Positions 1 through 12,300 of a stretch of 55,500 nt of DNA are shown piece after piece (the first letter of the stretch is position 1; each line of letters starts with the position of its first letter). A program made the translations under genes and the position numbers. Source of the DNA: Adiantum capillus-veneris (lineage: Eukaryota; Streptophyta; Polypodiopsida; Polypodiales; Pteridaceae); the NCBI GenBank assembly GCA_014529385.2, contig CM043945.1:95892112-95947611 (forward strand), read 5' to 3'. The notes beneath the pieces were generated by a model, which ran no database searches, had not been told where the DNA came from, and worked only from the letters and a program-made list of their open reading frames with translations.

Positions 1-301
1 GGCACTTGATCCTACGTACTTTTGTTGCATGTATTCTTTCTAAAAGATCATTAATTAGTGGTAGATTATGTAAGCAAAAACCACTTATCATTTCTTTTCT
101 TTGTTTTTGTTTCCTAAGTTTGTAATGTCGATGTCTCCTTCTCTTAGAATCTTGAGATAATTTATTACTACTCTCGGACTCAGTTTGCAATGTTTTGTTT
201 GTGCCTTTTGACTTGTGCCCTTGTAACTACTTTGGTCAAGAATATTTGTTTGCTGTCAAAGGAGCTAACTGGAAATATTTTGACTATGCTTATTACCGTT
301 T

Positions 302-2227
302 TCATTTATTTGTTGGGTTCTTAGGAAAACCCTCGAGATAATGACCCCCTTTCTTGTCACATTTCATACAAGAAGCCTCAACTAGCTTGACATTTATATT
401 AGGTTTTGGGCAATAATTTTGATCATTTGATCCACAATTATGACAATTTTTCATTTTCAATTTAGGCATAAGTTTCATCATGGGTGACATAGCCCCTTGG
501 TTGGCAATGAGATATATAGGTGCTGCTTCTGGATGTGCCTAATAAATTGATATAGCTACACGAGGTCGTGGTTGATTGCCAATTTTTTCGGCTACTATGG
601 TAGATGAACTAGTCTCATTATATGGCATGACGGGTACTAAGGCCTACTCATCCACTTGTCCCTCAGGATGCATATATTAACTAGTATTGCATTGTTTTCT
701 TGCATTGTTGTGGTCTCTCCATAGCCATGGGTGGTTTTTGTGTTTGGCCCATGCTAGGTGAATACATATACATAGGTTGTCCTTGCGGTCTCATTGGTAT
801 ATGTTGAACATTCTCATCATACTTTGGTCAGTAATAACACTCCTTTGTCTCATGATTTATTCACTTTCCCTTAATAGCACACCATTTAGGTGGCTTTGTT
901 GGTCCCATGGGTTGCCCTTGTGGTGGACCTTGTCCTTGCTCTCTCACTAGCATTCTTTGCATGTTTCTCATCATTTCATTCATCCACTTGAGCATGTCCT
1001 CTATGGAATTTTGAGGAGCTGCCATAGTTGGTCCTACTTGTGCTGTCAGAATTCATGTAGTCCTCTCACTTTGAGTGTCTCTTGCAGTGCTTTCTTTGTT
1101 GAAGATTTTGCAGTTGTCACCTAAGTTTATTGCATTGAGAATGCACGTTCCCAAGGTTGTGTGTTTTTTTCTATAAATTATAGCATATTGAGTAGACCTT
1201 ATGAGGTCTCTCCTCATCTGGAGTTTCCAACTATGGGCATCTATCAATGTATTCTCTCATTCTACTCACACAATCTCTGACAAATTCTCCTTGTTTTTGT
1301 TTAAAGCTATAAATTTGTGCTACCATGCTATGCTTGATTCCCATTTTTGAACAATCAGCAACAAATTTCTTAGCCAATGTTGTTAAGTTTGATCAATTCA
1401 AGAGGTATGGGTTGAAACTGAGTCAAAGATTTTCCCTCTAAGGTTATTCCAAATCTCTTAAATTGAGTATGGAAGTCAGAAAGCCTCTCTTCTCTTACAC
1501 TTTCTTGAAGCTTTCTAAGTGATCATATAGATTTCTAGATCCATTCTAATTTTTGACCTATATTTGCAACTCTACTGATCTGACTCTTTGATTATGCTCA
1601 ACATCTGATCTCCTACCCGATGGTCCTCCATCTAAGCCTTCAATCATGTTGCTTGGTAGTAGTGACTTGTGTATCCCTTTACTGGCTCTAGTGTCACCCA
1701 ACATTTTTTTTGTTTAAGGTAGTTTTTGCTCCTCTGACCTTGTTTTTATCCCTAGGTGAGTTCCATGGGCCATACTACCCTATTCATTAGCCATACTACC
1801 AAATGCTTTTTTTGTTGGACTAATTTTTCTCTGTTTCAAGTCCCATTTCCATGATCATATCCCTAATCAAATAGCCCTAATATTTGGTTTGTCCTATATC
1901 CTTAGATCTCATCATAACAAAATTATTGCTAAAACAATCCTTAAAGAGATGCAAAGGAAGGTCTATTGATCCTTTCTCCCTAATCTTGAAAATATAAATG
2001 ATCTTTAAAGGTGTTAAGTATCTTGGCTTGGCACGAGCTATCCATAGAAAGTATCTAGCATTGTCTTCCTCCCAACAGTAGAATCCTAGTTGTGGGTTAT
2101 CAATTGGGATATGCTTCAAAGACTTTATGTCTACTTGATCATGACCCTTCAAATCAAGTACCAATACTCCTTCCTTGGTGGTCATGTCTATAATTAGTGT
2201 ATCAACTTCCAATCCCCATTTATCCAT
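302..2227 (-). pseudogene. Ty3/gypsy gag remnant (minus strand)
   Basis: Read on the minus strand this stretch gives a broken gag polyprotein. At 302-490 an open segment carries zinc-knuckle-like patterns (CHNCGSNDQNYC, then CMKCDKKGGHYLEGF), typical of a nucleocapsid that binds element RNA. At 700-1030 a Met/Gln/Pro-rich stretch precedes a WCAIKGK...NHETKEC motif. Near 1400-1500 there is a gag-like segment with LSDFHTQFKRFGITLEGKS. The upstream part (1877-2227, 116 codons, starting MDKWGLEVDTL) lies in the expected N-terminal place but I do not recognise its fold. Several stops and frameshifts separate the blocks, so it is dead. The plus-strand remnant at about 4.74-6.24 kb is the same family: both share the NETHEC/NHETKEC motif followed by PKYDxNV. 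Seen: the motifs and their order. Known: the zinc-knuckle signature of gag. Inferred: gypsy rather than copia. Confidence 0.6.
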
Positions 2228-4287
2228 AGTGTCAAGATTTACTATTTCAAGTATTGCATTCCAGTTCTACCCATGTAGAATATTTTATGTTCGTTGGATC
2301 TAGCCTACTCTTCAAAATCAACACTATGGCCATCAACTCATGCCACATACTCCTCATTAGGATGCAAAAAGATTTGAGCCCATGCGTCTTGGTCTTATAG
2401 AAATTTAAGATATGCTTAAATTGTAGCAAGGTTTCAATATTTGAATGGGTGGGAAAGGAAGACTTGTTTGAGGTAGATTCGGAATAAGTGTCTAACACTC
2501 CTTTAAAAGTGGTCTCTAGGGATCCCCTTAGTTAACACTCTACTCTCAATATTTCTATTAAATCCTTGATTTTCACATAAGAGCAACAATGCTTCATGGA
2601 ATTGAATTCCTGACCATTTGATCAAATACCAACCCAATTGAATTGTAAAAAGTCTCTTTTTTTGCACTATCTACGAGTTCTAGCATGATTTCACCAAGTC
2701 TTGCAAAACCAAACACTCTGCTAGTTAATCTATTAAGTTGCCAATATCATGTAATAAGATTCCAGTTTCTTGCTCCTATGCTATCACAACAATTCAGGGT
2801 CTATCAATTGCAAGCATGTACAATGAATGATGGTCAAAATTTTCAGTCCTCCCTAATTGAAGAAATAGCAAAAGGACAAATCAACAATCTTCAAGTTTTG
2901 TAAAACTAGGTTCCCAATGGCAAACAATGTCCAAATAACTCCAAATTTTGCAAGCTATCTGAGGGATAGACTCTCTATCCTTGACAAACAAAAAAATTCA
3001 AAGATTCCTTCTTTGGATGGTAGGAGATAATAAGCATGAATATTATCTACTAACCAAAGAAAAGGCTTTTTTATACTTTTGATGATATCTAGTGGTTAAG
3101 GAAGTGTTTATTGAGCTCTAAATCAAGATTCAAAAATTAGCTCTAACAACTAAAATTGATTGTTAGAGAGTGAGATGGGTCAAAAATCCTAGGATTACAA
3201 CCCTAGGAGTTTGGAACTTGAAACTCTAAAAATTCAAAAAACAATTTCTGAATGATTGTTAGAGAGTGAGATAGGTCAAAAATCCATTGTGGTGATGACT
3301 ACTTAACTTACTCCTAATTAATTGACAACATGGGTAGTGTACAATATTCACAAAAATTGGTTTTTTTTTTCATGAATTGAGTGTCAACTTTTAGACTTTG
3401 ATATAGTTTAACTCGTCAAACACTCACAAAACAGCCTAATTTATGCGTACTAAGGTCCTTGGTAAGTACAACTACTCCCAAATTACCTCTACACAATTGA
3501 AGTTGACACTCCTTAACCATGACGTTTCTAAAAGATGATGTTTTTCTCTAGGTAAACCTAGAAGAAGTGATGGACAATGATATCCAAGCATTGATTTTTT
3601 CCGTGGTTTAAGTCACTTCATCCTTGGCAACAATAGACTACCAACTCTCACTCTATCTTATTGCAGACATAGCAAGAACCACGTACAAAATTGTCAATCC
3701 ATGGGACATAGCTAACACGCCTAGTGCATGGAGGCTACAAGAGGTTTTCAATCTCTTGTAAAACATACTACATCCCAATATACTAGAAGGAAACACTCAC
3801 AATTGTATGTTAGACAACCAAAGCTGGTTGTCACATTGGCATCAAAGCATGACAATACACTAAGCCACCAAAGTCCACTATGTACCAAATTTATAGGATA
3901 ACTAGGCAGGGTCTAGACACAACCACTTGCAAAAAAAAATTAGGCAGGGAAAATTTGACCTATTCAATTTCAGTCAAAATAAACCTAGAGCTTAGCCCTG
4001 ATACACCAATACCTCTCGTATGACTAAAATGCAATCATTATGCTTAAATCTTGAGTTATGAGCTGATTATAAAGAGGATTAGAGATAGAAAATTCAAAAA
4101 ACCATCATGAGAGACTTACATTGTTACATAAATCTTTCACCTGACAGAGACAGAGAAGCAGACATTACTCCAAACAGATAATCCATGAGAGAGACACAAG
4201 AATCAAAAGGTAGAGGGAGAGTACACAATGCTTAGAGATAGTGGTGTACAATTCATTATCCAAAAACTTAAAGACATTTTATAGAAA
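2228..4287. other. AT-rich stretch without a recognisable gene
   Basis: No convincing coding region. It lies between two divergently oriented gag remnants of one family and is probably their leader or LTR sequence, but I could not place LTR ends or a primer-binding site. A roughly 33-bp sequence (GATTGTTAGAGAGTGAGAT followed by GGTCAAAAATCC) occurs twice, near 3157 and 3252. A minus-strand open stretch at 2247-2498 (83 codons) is next to the gag remnant but in a different frame and shows no motif. Confidence 0.4.
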
Positions 4288-4470
4288 GTGGCTTCTATAC
4301 ATTACCCAAAAGGTTTTAAGTCAAAATAGATGAACTCTAAGTCTATATGTGGATTTCATACATTACCCAAAAGGTTTTAGGTCAAAATAGATGATCTCTA
4401 GGTCTACATGTGGATTTTATACATTACCCAAAAGGTTTTAGGTCAAAATAGATGATCTCTAAGTCTATAT
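4288..4470. repeat. Tandem repeat, three 61-bp units
   Basis: Three consecutive units begin with GTGG at 4288, 4349 and 4410. Each contains CATTACCCAAAAGGTTTTA and then GTCAAAATAGATGA. Units 2 and 3 are nearly identical and unit 1 is slightly more diverged. It lies upstream of the plus-strand gag remnant and may be part of that element's leader or LTR. Confidence 0.9.
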
Positions 4471-4739
4471 GTGGCTAGAATCGAGTTGATACAACTGGAA
4501 GGCCCCTCTTTGCTAGGCTCATAATTACTCATATAAACTCAAAAAATGACAATTTACATAAATTAGAGACTGTGAATGTCCAAGTTGCTCAAATGAATAG
4601 CAAAGATGTACAATAGGGCTCATAGGTGAGGCTATCTATTCATAGGTTAGCTATGTCATCGTTAACAGCCAAAGCACAATTCAGAGACTTAGATGATTTG
4701 ATATCATGAGATTGGATTAATGGAAACTCATGCAACACT

Positions 4740-6240
4740 TGATGTGAATGCAAATGGTGATATCTAAACCAAATGCGGGCTCAACGAGTCAATCCAATCA
4801 ACTAACTTGTTTGATAATATTGGACCAATTGCACAAATAATGAGAAGAACAAGATCACCCAAAACGGATGAATAAATAAGATGAAAATGGAGATTCCCAC
4901 AATAACTTGGCCATATTTAAACAGTTTCTCAAAGCCAAGAAAGTATATGATTTCTATATGCAGTATGAGGGATTTGAGTTAACACTGAAGGGAAAGCTTT
5001 GACCTAGTTTCAAAACATAAAAATGGGACAATCATTGACCTTCCCATGTTGGCCAGCAGATTTGTTGCAACATTCTTGAAAATAAGGATCAAACATAATA
5101 ATGTTGCTCAAATCTATAGCTTTAAGTAAAAAATAGGGAAAACTATATGAGATTGTACGAGCAATTTTGAACAATTTGTTGCATGATGTCATAGGAGAGG
5201 CATACCTGGTCAAAAAAGATTAGCATCCTTGTATTCGGAAGGATTGCTCAACAAAAACCTACATGCTAGCATATATAGTATATGAAACATGCAACATTCG
5301 ATGCTAATACACATGAAGCTATAGATTTGGGGGACAATTGTGAGATCTATTCTGACTAGGAGGAGGGATCTAACACAAGGAGTGAGCGGACCACAAAAAT
5401 GCTACTCACACTAGTTGGACCGGCTATAACAACCTCTCCAATTAGTAGTTCAAATTAAGAGGAATTCTTGAAGACTATTATGAAAACTCTAGCACAATTA
5501 CAAAATAGATGCCTATGAAAGCACAAGGGCAAGGACAACTCTTTGTCCCACCACTAGCTCAACCTATGGTCAAAAAGAACAACAAATGGTGTTCCATAGA
5601 GTGAAAATGGAACAATAATGAGACACATGAGTGCTAGTATAGACCAAAGTATGACGCGAATGTGGAGTACGTGGCCATGAGGACAATAGGGATAACATGT
5701 GTACATATATCCACCACATCCAACACAAGGGTGGGAATGGAGAGAGCTCATCCAATTCAAAATGTTGCAACCGAAAGAGTAGTATGAACTTATGCCTATA
5801 ACTCCCTACAAAGAAACTAGTTCTTGAAGAGCATTAAAGGATGATTGGTATGAACCACAACCAGCTTCTACTTGTATGAGCCAATGTACTATGTGCAATG
5901 AGAAAATCCTCCACTTTATTGCATTGCAAACTAGGTGGACATGACCACCGATGATGAGAGCTCCTCCAACTCAGCAGAGGAGTGGGAGATGTAGTAAATG
6001 CAGATCACCTAACCATTGGAAAAATTAGTATCCACAAGATCAATAAAGATTGGTGCCACTACTAGTCTATTGCATAGAATGTAGCCAAAAGGAGGGACAT
6101 TTCCTTGAGGACTACTAAATAAATCCCAATAACAAAGAAAAAATGCCTATGAATTTGGTAGAAGCGATTCCATCAAGTTCATTTGGTTTTGCCCATTAAT
6201 GTAGTAATAAGGGCAAAATCAAAATTGCAAGAATAGAAAA
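4740..6240 (+). pseudogene. Ty3/gypsy gag remnant (plus strand)
   Basis: The plus strand gives gag-like fragments in shifting frames. Near 4960-5030 is a segment resembling the gag core (YEGFELTLKGKA). Near 5580-5700 comes KWCSIE...NNNETHEC...PKYDANV, and near 5990-6130 two zinc-knuckle relics (CSKCRSPNHW and CIECSQKEGHFLEDY). Many stops interrupt it. The motif order mirrors the minus-strand remnant at 302-2227, so the two are copies of one family inserted in opposite directions. Neither the protease nor the reverse transcriptase could be found downstream before the RNase H fragment at 6.8 kb. Confidence 0.55.
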
Positions 6241-6356
6241 AAACAAAGAATTCGGGTAAGAGTATCAAATGGAAAACTCAAAAATTCAGAAGACAAAAGT
6301 ACAAAGAGAGAAAATCAAAATTTAATGCTCAAGTAAAGGGTAAATCCCAAGAGATT

Positions 6357-6641
6357 GTGGAAAAAAAAAAACCAAATCCAAGTTCAATCTCAGGAGGATC
6401 TATCTTGGTAAAAAAGATCTATAAACCCATAAGTGCAGCCCCAAAATCATACCAAGTAAGCTTACAAGCAAGAAAAAACATGGAAAACAGATGGAAATAC
6501 TATCCACACCCAAAGCTTAGAGTAGCAAAACTTGAATCTTTGGAGATTGGTAAAAATCACCCAAACACTCATGGAATCTCAAAAAACATTGGAAAGAAAG
6601 GATATCATGGAATCGGAGGTCAAGTAGTTAATCCACTCTAA
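6357..6641 (+). pseudogene. Lys/Asn-rich 94-codon open stretch, possible gypsy linker
   Basis: A 94-codon open stretch rich in Lys, Asn, Gly and Ser sits between the gag remnant and the RNase H remnant on the same strand. Its tail (GISKNIGKKGYHGIGG) faintly resembles a glycine-patch motif, which some retroelement polyproteins carry next to the protease. The match is weak. It may equally be a chance open frame in A-rich sequence. I assign no function. Confidence 0.25.
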
Positions 6642-6806
6642 ACCATTTGAACCACTAAAAGAAATTGATTAAATAGTGTTAGATTCCAAAGAGAGAATGG
6701 AAGGAATTTCACCTATAGACAAAGGTTAGCCAACATAACTATGGAAAAGAGTTAGGGAAGCAAACCATGGAAATCTGTATAAAAAATTAGCTAAGTTTGA
6801 AGAATT

Positions 6807-8105
6807 ATGCTTGAATTAGCCTCCATTCTAAGTAGATATGTAATCTTTACATGGGGATTGGGGAGGAACGAAACCATCAAAGGCATCCAAAGCTTTATAC
6901 GCATGTATGCACAGGTGGGTCAATCATTGACCCGACTCACCAGTTCTATAGTACCCTTCCAATGGTCCAAACCTGAGGCTGAAACATTTGCATACCCCAA
7001 AAAACGCCTCACTGAAGCACCTATTCTAGTGGCTCTCGATTGGTCTCTCCTCTTTCATGTGCATATTGATGCCAGTCAATTGGCTGTGGGTGTTGTGCTG
7101 ACTCAGCCTAGTAAGGAGTACAACCTGGATCGCCATGTTCACTATGCAAGTTGCTTGCTCACCAAAGCAGAGTGCAACTATAGCACCATAGAAAGGGAAG
7201 GTTTGACTATTGTGTATGCTCTACAAAAAAATTTCCATTTTTTATTAGGGTTCCACTTCACAATTATTACTAATCACCATGCCCTATGCTATCTGATTAA
7301 TAAGCTGCAAGTTGCAGGTCGAGTTTGGTGGTGGCTACTCTTATTTCAAGAGTTTGATTTCGAGATGGTACTCAGGCCAGACAAACATCATGTCCTTGCT
7401 GACCACCTCTCTTGCATTCACACGTGTGAAGAAGCCACAAGGGTTGCAGATGAATTTCCTGATAGCAGTCTCTTTAAGGTGGAAACCACTCCGGAATGGT
7501 ACGGCGATGTCTTGCAATTGCTATCTATTGGTCTGTACCGTGAGAATATGTCTCCACTGCAGAAGAGAAGATTGCTTTTGAATTCTAGGCCATTCACTCT
7601 GATTAGAGGCTAGATCTACAAGTTAGGACCATATGGTGTTATGAGACGGTGTGTCTCCCCTCATGAAGTTGAGAATATTTTGGAGGATACGCACAGTGGT
7701 CCCACTGGTGGCCATTACCCTGGTCCCTCGCCACCGAAAAGATTCTACAGAATGATCTATGGCGGCCCTTGTTTTTTGGGTTGCAATTGCCTATGTAAAA
7801 GTATGTGATGTGTGTCAGCGTTGTGGACCTAAACCAAGCAAATAGTCCAACCGTCCTCTGTAGGTCTCCTTTGAGAGATGGGGCATAGATTTTGTGGCTC
7901 CAATTTCTCCTCCGGCCCAACCAGGTATCCGGAAGTATCTGTTGTGACGGTGTTGCTAGTGCACACCGCCATGGCTGTGTTACTTGACGTCCTCAATACA
8001 CTACAGGATAGGCGCTACCCTCTGCCCTGCAGCAAGTGGCTCCTCCTTCATAGGCAGCCCAGTTATGGACATCAGAGCCCATCAATAGCAGGGTTACACC
8101 ATTGA
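6807..8105 (+). pseudogene. Ty3/gypsy RNase H-integrase remnant
   Basis: The open part (6807-7613, 268 codons) contains a clear gypsy RNase H. It shows the end of the RT connection (FQWSKPEAETFAYPKKRLTEAPIL), then LLFHVHIDASQLAVGVVL with the first acidic residue, then AECNYSTIEREGLTIVYAL with the second, then ITNHHALCYL and PDKHHVLADHLS. A stop follows at 7611-7613. Downstream (7620-8100) the frame continues with breaks into the integrase zinc-binding region (HEVENILEDTHSGPTGGHY) and the start of the catalytic core (WGHRFCGSNF in a shifted frame). The reverse-transcriptase catalytic domain is missing upstream, so this is a truncated, dead copy. The first residues of the open frame do not match RT and the chosen Met is only the first ATG. 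Confidence 0.8.
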
Positions 8106-9026
8106 TTTGATGGCTCCACCTCCAGAGACTTATGGTTTGGATGCTGTGGCGACTAATCTTTCTCTTGGGTGACTGCATGATAGTCTTTTCACCATGGCAG
8201 TGCAGTGTAGTAGTGGGCTATTTTGCAATCTTATGATCTTTTAGTAGTTTCAGTTGTTTCTCTCACCGAGATTGTGAGTGGTTTTGTGGTGGGCAACCTG
8301 TATGGCTGGGCTACAGTGTCACTGGCACGGACAGGCAATTAGTCACAATTGGCCAGGCTCCACACTAGACGAACTCTCTTGTTGGGTTGATGACATGTGG
8401 CATGGATACGGTGGTGGTCCTGTCGACACCGTGGTCAGTGCACCACCACCACAGTTCAGAGATAGGCTTAGCTGGATTAGATATTGGTGAGACATTGGTG
8501 GCTCTTTATGGTTGTATATATCCGTAGTTGTTTGGGTTTTATGGGGTCATCTACTTTTGTGTGGTTAGTCGTCTAGAGTCTCTCATCTTGAGTTGTACAC
8601 AGCACGTCTACACCATCCCCACACAGTTGAGCCTCAACACCTCCATTGTACCTATGAGATCTGGGGTGGAGCTGAGTGTGCTGCCATGCCAGAGTCTGTA
8701 TCGGTTTCTTTGAGTTTGTCGATGTTCATGTTCATGTTCACGTCTACACCATCCCCACACAGTTTAACCTCAACACCTCCATTGTACCTATGTGATCTGG
8801 GCTGGAGCTGAGTGTGCTTCCATGCCAGAGTCTGTATCGGTTTATTTGAGTTTGTCGATGTTCATATTCACGTTTTGCTGAGTCACACTATTGATTGCTC
8901 TGTTGTTCTTTGTCTTCTGTGGAGTGAGATATCATGCACATTGCACTGAGGAGCACCCACTATAATAGCACGACACATTATCTCCACTACAGTGTGTGAA
9001 GGCACCCTTATTCAATTGAAAAAGAC
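8106..9026. other. Non-coding stretch downstream of the gypsy remnant
   Basis: No gene recognised. It is probably the 3' non-coding part of the gypsy remnant or an LTR-derived sequence. It contains the 136-bp tandem duplication listed separately and ends at the target site of the young copia element. Confidence 0.4.
8604..8875. repeat. Tandem duplication, two 136-bp units
   Basis: ACGTCTACACCATCCCCACA begins at 8604 and again at 8740. The two units match along their length (for example GCCAGAGTCTGTATCGG in both), with a few substitutions, and both end in the GATGTTCATxTTCACG segment. Confidence 0.9.
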
Positions 9027-9031
9027 CAAAC
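9027..9031. repeat. Target-site duplication CAAAC (left)
   Basis: The five bases CAAAC directly before the TG of the left LTR are repeated at 14596-14600 directly after the CA of the right LTR, as expected for integrase-made insertion. Confidence 0.93.
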
Positions 9032-9254
9032 TGAAGTCGCGGAGCGGAGCGTGGGTCGACTCTCTCTCACACACACACACACACAGTGAGCTTACACAGT
9101 ACACAGTACGCAGAGAATTGTTAGAAGGGTTATCTCCCAATTCCTTAGTATTCACAAAGAATATGTTAGTATATACAAAGAGTTAGAGGTAAGTGAGTTA
9201 GGCGGGCGGCCGGCCATATCCGCATAAGAGGCCACTTGGGCTTTAATCCCAACA
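9032..9254 (-). repeat. 3' LTR of young copia element
   Basis: 223 bp, TG...CA. In element sense it begins TGTTGGGATTAAAGCCC and ends in the GC-rich CCGCTCCGCGACTTCA. It contains a TATA-like TTTGTATATACTAAC and a (GT)n tract. Its partner is 14375-14595. Confidence 0.96.
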
Positions 9255-9338
9255 ACCTCCCACTTAAAGTCCAATGTGGCACTTTAAGTAACTGTAAATC
9301 TATGAACATAAATGTACAAAGATTTACATGGCTGCCAT

Positions 9339-12300
9339 CTATCCAATGCCCAATAACTCACGACAATGCACAAAGCCCTCTCCTGGAAGTCCCTTTGTGA
9401 GTAGATCAGCAGGATTGTCCTTGGTGTGGATCTTCAACAGTTGTATCTGCTTGTCTTCAAGTACTTCCCTAATGAAGTGATACTTCACATCAATATGCTT
9501 AGTCTTCGAATGGAACACTGGATTCTTTGCCAATTGTATAGCACTTTGACTATCACAATATAACTCTGGCATATCTGCATTGATTCCCAAGTCTGCAACC
9601 AATCTACCAAGCCAAATAGCTTCTTTGCATGCCTCATTTGCTGCAACATACTCAGCTTCTGTAGTAGACTGCATAACACAATCTTGTAATCGAGATCGCC
9701 ATGATATGGCACCTCCAGCCAATGTAAAGACATAGCCTGATGTAGATCTCCTCTTATCCAAGTCTCCTGCATAATCTGAGTCAGTGTATCCTCTGACACT
9801 CAAATCCTGACTACCATAGCATATGCGCATACTCTTTGTATGTTTTAAGTATCTCATGATACCTTTCACTGCCTCCCAATGTTTCTTGCCGGGATTTGAC
9901 ATATATCTGCTAACCACTCCCACTGCAAATTCAATATCCGGACGTGTAGCAATCATTGCATACATCAAACTACCCACTGCAGACGCATATGGAATCTTAT
10001 CCATTTCAGCCTTTTCTTCCTCAGACACAGGACAATCTTGTTTGCTAAGTTTCACATATGGTGGCAATGGAACACTCAATGCCTTTCCCTTCTCCATATT
10101 GAAACGTTGCAAAACCTTGTCAATATACTCTGTTTGAGATAACCAAATCAACTTCTTTGATCTGTCTCTCTCAATGCGCATACCAAGTATATGACTTGCC
10201 TCACCCATGTCTTTCATGTCAAACAATTTTGCCATCTTTGACTTCAAAGCTGAAATTTCTTCCAAGTGTTTGCCGGCAATCAACATGTCATCCACATACA
10301 AAATAAGGATCAGCCAACTGCCATCCTGAGCCTTCTTTGTATATAGACAGTGATCGAAGTCACTACGTTTGTAGCCTTGAGAAAGCATAAACTGGTGGAA
10401 CTTATGGTACCATGCCCTCGGTGATTGTTTTAAGCCATAAAGACTCTTTAACAACTGGCATACCAAATGTTCCATGCCTTTCTCAACAAACCCTTCTGGC
10501 TGCTGCATGTAAATTTCCACATCTAAATCACCATGCAAGAACGCTGTCTTGACATCCATTTGGTGCAACACCAAATCCAATATAGCAACCAATGCAAGAA
10601 AGCATCTCAATGTAGTCATCTTAACCACTGGAGAGAAGACTTCATCAAAGTCAATGCCTTGTTCTTGCTTAAAGCCCTTGGCAACAAGCCTTGCTTTGTA
10701 CTTTGGCTGACTATCATGAGCGGTGATCTTATACCTGTAAACCCATTTACAAGGTAGAGCCTTTTAGCCCTGTGGTAATTTAACCAACTTCCATGTCTGG
10801 TTTTTATGCAGAGCTGTCATCTCTGACTGCATGGCCAACTGCCATTTTTTCGAGTCAACCACTTGTAATGCTTCCTTGTAACAAGATGGTTCTCCGCAAT
10901 CTGTGAGCATGACATAATTTAGAGATGGCACATAACGATCAGGTGGTTTGGAGACACGCTCAGAACGTCTCACCACAACTGATTCTGCCTGTCTAGCCAC
11001 TATAGGCTGTTCCTGAGCCTGACCATGCTGTCTTGATGTGCTAGCACTAGGCCCATCTTCCCTGAAGACAACTCTTCTGATCTCCTCTGTCTTCTCTGGC
11101 TTAGCGTGAAACTTGGCTTCATTGAAATGCACATCATTGCTACGAATAAGCTTTCTGGACTCAGGATCCCAAAGCCGGTAACCCATCTCGCCCGATTCTC
11201 CGTAGCCAAGAAATATACACTTCTTGCTCTTTGGTTCTAACTTATTTCTGAACTCCTTAGGAATATGGCTATAAGCTTCACAACCAAAGACTCTGAGATG
11301 CTTATACGAAGGTGCCTTGCCTATCCATAGCATCTCGGCCATTGCACTCTTATCCAGAACCCTACTAGGAGACCTGTTGATCAAATGGACTGCTGTAGCC
11401 ACTGCTTCTGCCCAAAATCCATCAGGCAACTCAGCATTTGACAACATGCTTCTGACCTTCTCTTGTATGGTCCTATTCATACGTTCTGCAACCCCATTCT
11501 GTGAAGGATTATATGGTGCAGTAAGTTCCCGCTTAATCCCTTTTGCTTCACAAAAGTCTTGAAAAGCTTTGGAAACGTACTCTCCACCATTGTCAGTTCT
11601 CAAGCACTTCAGCTTCTGACCACTCTGATTCTCCACCAGCTGCAAGAATGTCTTAAAGACCTTGAGCACCTCATCCTTGTGCTTCAAGAAGTAAACCCAT
11701 ACTTTGCGAGAATAGTCATCTATGAATGTACAAAAGTACGCTGCTCCCCCTAGTGACAAACTAGGCATTGGTCCGCATAGGTCACTGTGTACAAGAGCTA
11801 ACCGTTCGTCCCTACGATTCCTCTTTGATCTGTGCGGTTCCTGTGTTTGCTTACCATAAACACAATGCTCACAAAACTCGAAATCTTGAAATGAAAAGCC
11901 AGGCAAATAACCATAATGAGAAAGTATTTCCATTCCTCTTTTTGACATATGTCCCAACCTACGATGCCACAGTGACACACTTGGCTGCTCAATCACATTA
12001 ATTACATGGTTTTTAACCTCTGAAACATGTAAAGTGTACAGAGTTCCTGACTTGCTGCCATGTGCTACAGTCATCGAACCTTTGGAGATCTTCCAAGCGC
12101 TGTTCCCAAAAACTGTCACATAACCCGCATCATCCAACTTCCCTGTACTAATCAAGCTCTTTCGGATTGCTGGAACATGTCTGACATTCTTGAGCCATAA
12201 AGAAGAGCCATTCTGAAACTTCAACTGCACATCTCCCACTCCAAGTATGTCACAAACCTGCTCATTGCCAAGTCTGACATAGTCTTTAGTAGCCACATAT

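Noticed and set aside
4288-4470. CRISPR-like array
   Set aside because: Units are contiguous without unique spacers, and the DNA is plant nuclear.
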